Part shown: positions 62,240-64,000 of the stretch, in pieces
How positions within the stretch are numbered: position 1 is the stretch's first letter
Layout of the letters: every line of letters starts with the position of its first letter
NCBI RefSeq assembly: GCF_040546685.1
Contig: NZ_JBEPOH010000001.1
Coordinates: forward strand, 3,782,001 to 3,846,000
DNA: 64,000 bases
Origin: Variovorax sp. OAS795
Lineage (GTDB): Bacteria; Pseudomonadota; Gammaproteobacteria; Burkholderiales; Burkholderiaceae_C
Direction: 5' to 3'
Position numbers and translations under genes: made by a program
The notes under the pieces: model-generated
What the model saw: the letters and a program-made list of their open reading frames with translations, nothing else
Told to the model about the DNA's origin: nothing
Databases searched by the model: none

Positions 62240-62310
62240 GTTGTCACCTTCACAAAGAGTGTTTCTGCAAGACGCAAAAGCATTGCGATGCGCCGCTGTT
62301 GGATCAATAA

Positions 62311-62330
62311 TAGTCCGACTGGACGGTCTA
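62311..62330. promoter_or_regulatory. TetR-type operator D in the divergent oxygenase/ferredoxin promoter
   Basis: TAGTCCG-ACTGGA-CGGTCTA is the same palindrome in the opposite orientation. On the oxygenase side TATTAT (62307-62312, minus strand) is the likely -10. Its place midway between the oxygenase (62239) and the ferredoxin (62402) suggests both are repressed together. Confidence 0.75.
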
Positions 62331-62401
62331 TGTCAACAGTACAAAGCGATCAGTTCAGCCACAACGGCTCCGATCAACCTCTATGAGATGTAAGGAAACT
62401 C

Positions 62402-62722
62402 ATGCTCCAAGTGACATTCATTGAGCACGATGGCACCACCCATCGGGTGACTGCTCCCCCCGACCGCACGCTGATGCAGATCGCCCTGGACAACGCGGTG
62501 CCAGGCATCCTCGGCGACTGCGGCGGCTCCTGCAGTTGCGCCACCTGCCACGCCTACGTCGACGCGCACTGGGCCGACAAACTGCCCGCGATATCGGAGA
62601 CGGAGACCTTCATGCTCGAGGGCGTGCCAGACCCGCGCGAGAACAGCCGGCTGTGCTGCCAGATCAAAATGCAAGTCGCACTGGACGGTATCGTCGTTCA
62701 GTTGCCGGAAGTGCAGGCCTGA
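62402..62722 (+). CDS. [2Fe-2S] ferredoxin
   Basis: The 106-residue protein has the plant/putidaredoxin-type cluster C40-x5-C46-x2-C49 (GDCGGSCSCATCHAY) and C86 (RLCCQI), with the C-terminal LPEVQA. TAAGGAAACTC precedes the ATG. It likely links the FAD reductase (43271) to the Rieske oxygenase. It is divergent from the oxygenase and shares operator D. Confidence 0.95.
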   Translation: MLQVTFIEHDGTTHRVTAPPDRTLMQIALDNAVPGILGDCGGSCSCATCHAYVDAHWADKLPAISETETFMLEGVPDPRENSRLCCQIKMQVALDGIVVQLPEVQA

Positions 62723-62888
62723 GCTGGCGCGACCCGAACACCCTTGGTTTCGTCCCTTGCAGGGCGCAGGTAAGGACCTGTTGATGACATGATCCCGCCG
62801 TGGTTCAAGGCCCGCAACTGTGCGAGCGCAGGGCGCGCCTGTCTCTCAAGCAAGTTCATGGCCGAGAAGGCCTGAGCCGCAGAACGAA

Positions 62889-63857
62889 CTATTGCGGGAA
62901 CCCGTCCCGAAAAGAGGTCGGCAAATAGTCTTTCACGCTGAAGTCCTGCCGCAGCCGCGGGATGGCAAAGTCCGCGAACGCCTTTAGCTTTGGCAATGAC
63001 TGGGACCGGCTCGGGTAGAACAGCATGAGACCATCCTCATCGAATCCGAACTCGTCGAGCACCGTCTCCATTTCGCCGCGCGCCAAGTAGTCAAGGACCA
63101 GTGCTGAAGGAACCCTCGCCAGGCCGACCCCTCGCAATGTCGCGTGGATGATCATTTCGACGTCATTGAGGATCAAGGGCCCATCGACCGCGACCTCCAA
63201 GCGCTGCCCTTCCACCATGAATGGCCAAGCCGTGGGCGAGGTCAGGGACAGTCGCGACTGAATGCAGGGCAGCTTGCCCAGATCCTCGGGCCTGGCAGGA
63301 CGCCCGATCTTGCGGAAGAAGAAGGGCGTGCCCACCACCACAAGCCGCACCGGCGGCGTGATTCTGATACCCACCATATCCACCGGGACATGCGCGGGCC
63401 GCCGAATGCCAGCGTCAAATCCGTGTTCCACGATGTCCAGGACACCCTCCTCCCCATACAGTTCTAACTGGACTTTCGGGTAGGCCCGAAAGAAATCCGG
63501 GAACAGCCTGTTCGCCAACAGCGGGAGCATCCCGCGCGGAGACGTAATCCGAAGCTTTCCGCTCACAACGCTTCCCAGGTTTGCCGCCTCGGCGAATCCC
63601 GCGTTCAACATTTCTATCGCCGGCCGCGTATGGGACAAAAGCTGCTCGCCGGCTTGCGTGAGGCCGACGCTGCGGGTCGTCCGGTACAGCAGTGGCACGC
63701 CGACCCGTCCCTCCAGGGCTCGTATGGTCTGACTCACAGCGGAAGACGTGATGCCCAAATGGCGGGCTGCTCCACGGAATCCGCGCAGCTCCGCGACTGC
63801 CAGGAAGACGATCAGACCGTCCAGGTGCGAGCGGTCCACTGGTAAGGGGTGGTGCAC
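62889..63857 (-). CDS. LysR-family transcriptional regulator
   Basis: The 322-residue protein has the N-terminal winged helix (about 12-70: LIVFLAVAELRGFRGAARHL, GITSSAVSQTIRALEGRVGV) and a substrate domain (about 95-300). It is divergent from an SDR gene at 63940, the usual target layout, so it probably controls that gene and perhaps itself. It does not share the TetR-type palindrome and seems to lie outside the regulon. Confidence 0.92.
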   Translation of the reverse strand: MHHPLPVDRSHLDGLIVFLAVAELRGFRGAARHLGITSSAVSQTIRALEGRVGVPLLYRTTRSVGLTQAGEQLLSHTRPAIEMLNAGFAEAANLGSVVSGKLRITSPRGMLPLLANRLFPDFFRAYPKVQLELYGEEGVLDIVEHGFDAGIRRPAHVPVDMVGIRITPPVRLVVVGTPFFFRKIGRPARPEDLGKLPCIQSRLSLTSPTAWPFMVEGQRLEVAVDGPLILNDVEMIIHATLRGVGLARVPSALVLDYLARGEMETVLDEFGFDEDGLMLFYPSRSQSLPKLKAFADFAIPRLRQDFSVKDYLPTSFRDGFPQ

Positions 63858-63939
63858 AGGGTGTTCTTCTTTGGGAGGTTGAAGGGTCGACTATTCGGAC
63901 ATAGATTGGGAATTCGATCAACTTACGAATGAATTCACC
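63858..63939. promoter_or_regulatory. Divergent promoter between LysR and SDR genes
   Basis: The 82-base gap contains GAATTCGATC...CGAATGAATTC, an imperfect inverted repeat just upstream of the SDR ATG that could be the LysR site. A good -35/-10 pair was not identified with confidence. Confidence 0.4.
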
Positions 63940-64000
63940 ATGGGACGACTGGACAACAAGATTGCACTCATCACCGGCGGCAACAGCGGCATCGGGTTTG
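63940..64000 (+). CDS. SDR-family oxidoreductase, N-terminal fragment
   Basis: The first 20 residues, MGRLDNKIALITGGNSGIGF, carry the TGGNSGIG NAD(P)-binding motif of short-chain dehydrogenases. The gene continues beyond the window. It is likely regulated by the divergent LysR protein. Confidence 0.88.
   Translation, partial: MGRLDNKIALITGGNSGIGF

Noticed and set aside
1..64000. CRISPR arrays, tRNA, rRNA or tmRNA genes
   Set aside because: No regularly spaced direct repeats and no cloverleaf or rRNA-like segments were noticed; a computational scan would be needed to exclude them fully.

Overview
The window looks like a chromosome or large-replicon segment from a high-GC betaproteobacterium, most likely Burkholderiales (Comamonadaceae-like). 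The pointers are the GC-rich codon use, an H-NS-family protein, Liv-type transporters, CaiB/AcdA/PaaG-type acyl-CoA genes and a recombinase-in-trio (RIT) element. No rRNA, tRNA or CRISPR array was recognised.

Layout. (1) 1-2829, minus strand: a two-gene recombination/repair unit, a UvrD-like helicase (start only) coupled by an ATGA overlap to a RecB/AddB-type PD-(D/E)XK nuclease. (2) 3.1-15.4 kb: an accessory region of small orphan genes, several decayed or frameshifted, with an H-NS paralogue, a membrane DnaJ-domain protein and a HEPN plus PD-(D/E)XK protein that resembles a phage-defence factor. (3) 15.2-24.1 kb: a plasmid/ICE-like housekeeping block (DUF7227, DUF932, DUF2958, a YqaJ-like protein that has lost catalytic residues, short proteins with ATGA overlaps, an XRE regulator). 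(4) 24.2-28.1 kb: an IS66 remnant split by a complete RIT element with perfect 78-bp terminal inverted repeats and a frameshifted third recombinase. (5) 28.2-29.4 kb: a secreted alpha/beta hydrolase and a terminator. (6) 29.4-62.7 kb: a large acyl-CoA catabolic cluster. (7) 62.9 kb to the end: a LysR regulator divergent from an SDR gene.

The catabolic cluster has four minus-strand operons. One holds an acyl-CoA dehydrogenase, a transglutaminase-like protein, an AMACR-like racemase/CoA transferase, DUF2889 and a PaaG-like hydratase. The second holds a Liv ABC transporter with an acyl-CoA ligase inside the operon. The third holds a ferredoxin reductase, a quinone reductase and a TesB thioesterase. 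The fourth, about 16 kb, starts with a Rieske oxygenase alpha/beta pair and continues with hydratases, SDR, esterase, HMG-CoA-synthase-like/DUF35 fusion, SCP-x thiolase, CoA ligase, 3-hydroxyacyl-CoA dehydrogenase, a phytoene-desaturase-like oxidoreductase, a long acyl-CoA dehydrogenase and a CoA transferase. The [2Fe-2S] ferredoxin is divergent from the oxygenase. All four operons carry the same palindrome, TAGACCG-N6-CGGWYTA, next to a TATWWW-like -10 box, and two paralogous TetR genes sit beside two of these sites. This is read as one regulon.

The enzyme set suggests uptake of an organic acid, CoA activation, racemisation of an alpha-methyl centre, ring dioxygenation of the CoA ester and retro-aldol/thiolytic removal of the side chain, as in IpfABDEF (ibuprofen) or Ltp2/DUF35 (steroid) chemistry. 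The substrate cannot be read from the sequence.

Several genes are broken by single-base indels, often in short homopolymers. Sequencing error should be excluded before calling them pseudogenes.
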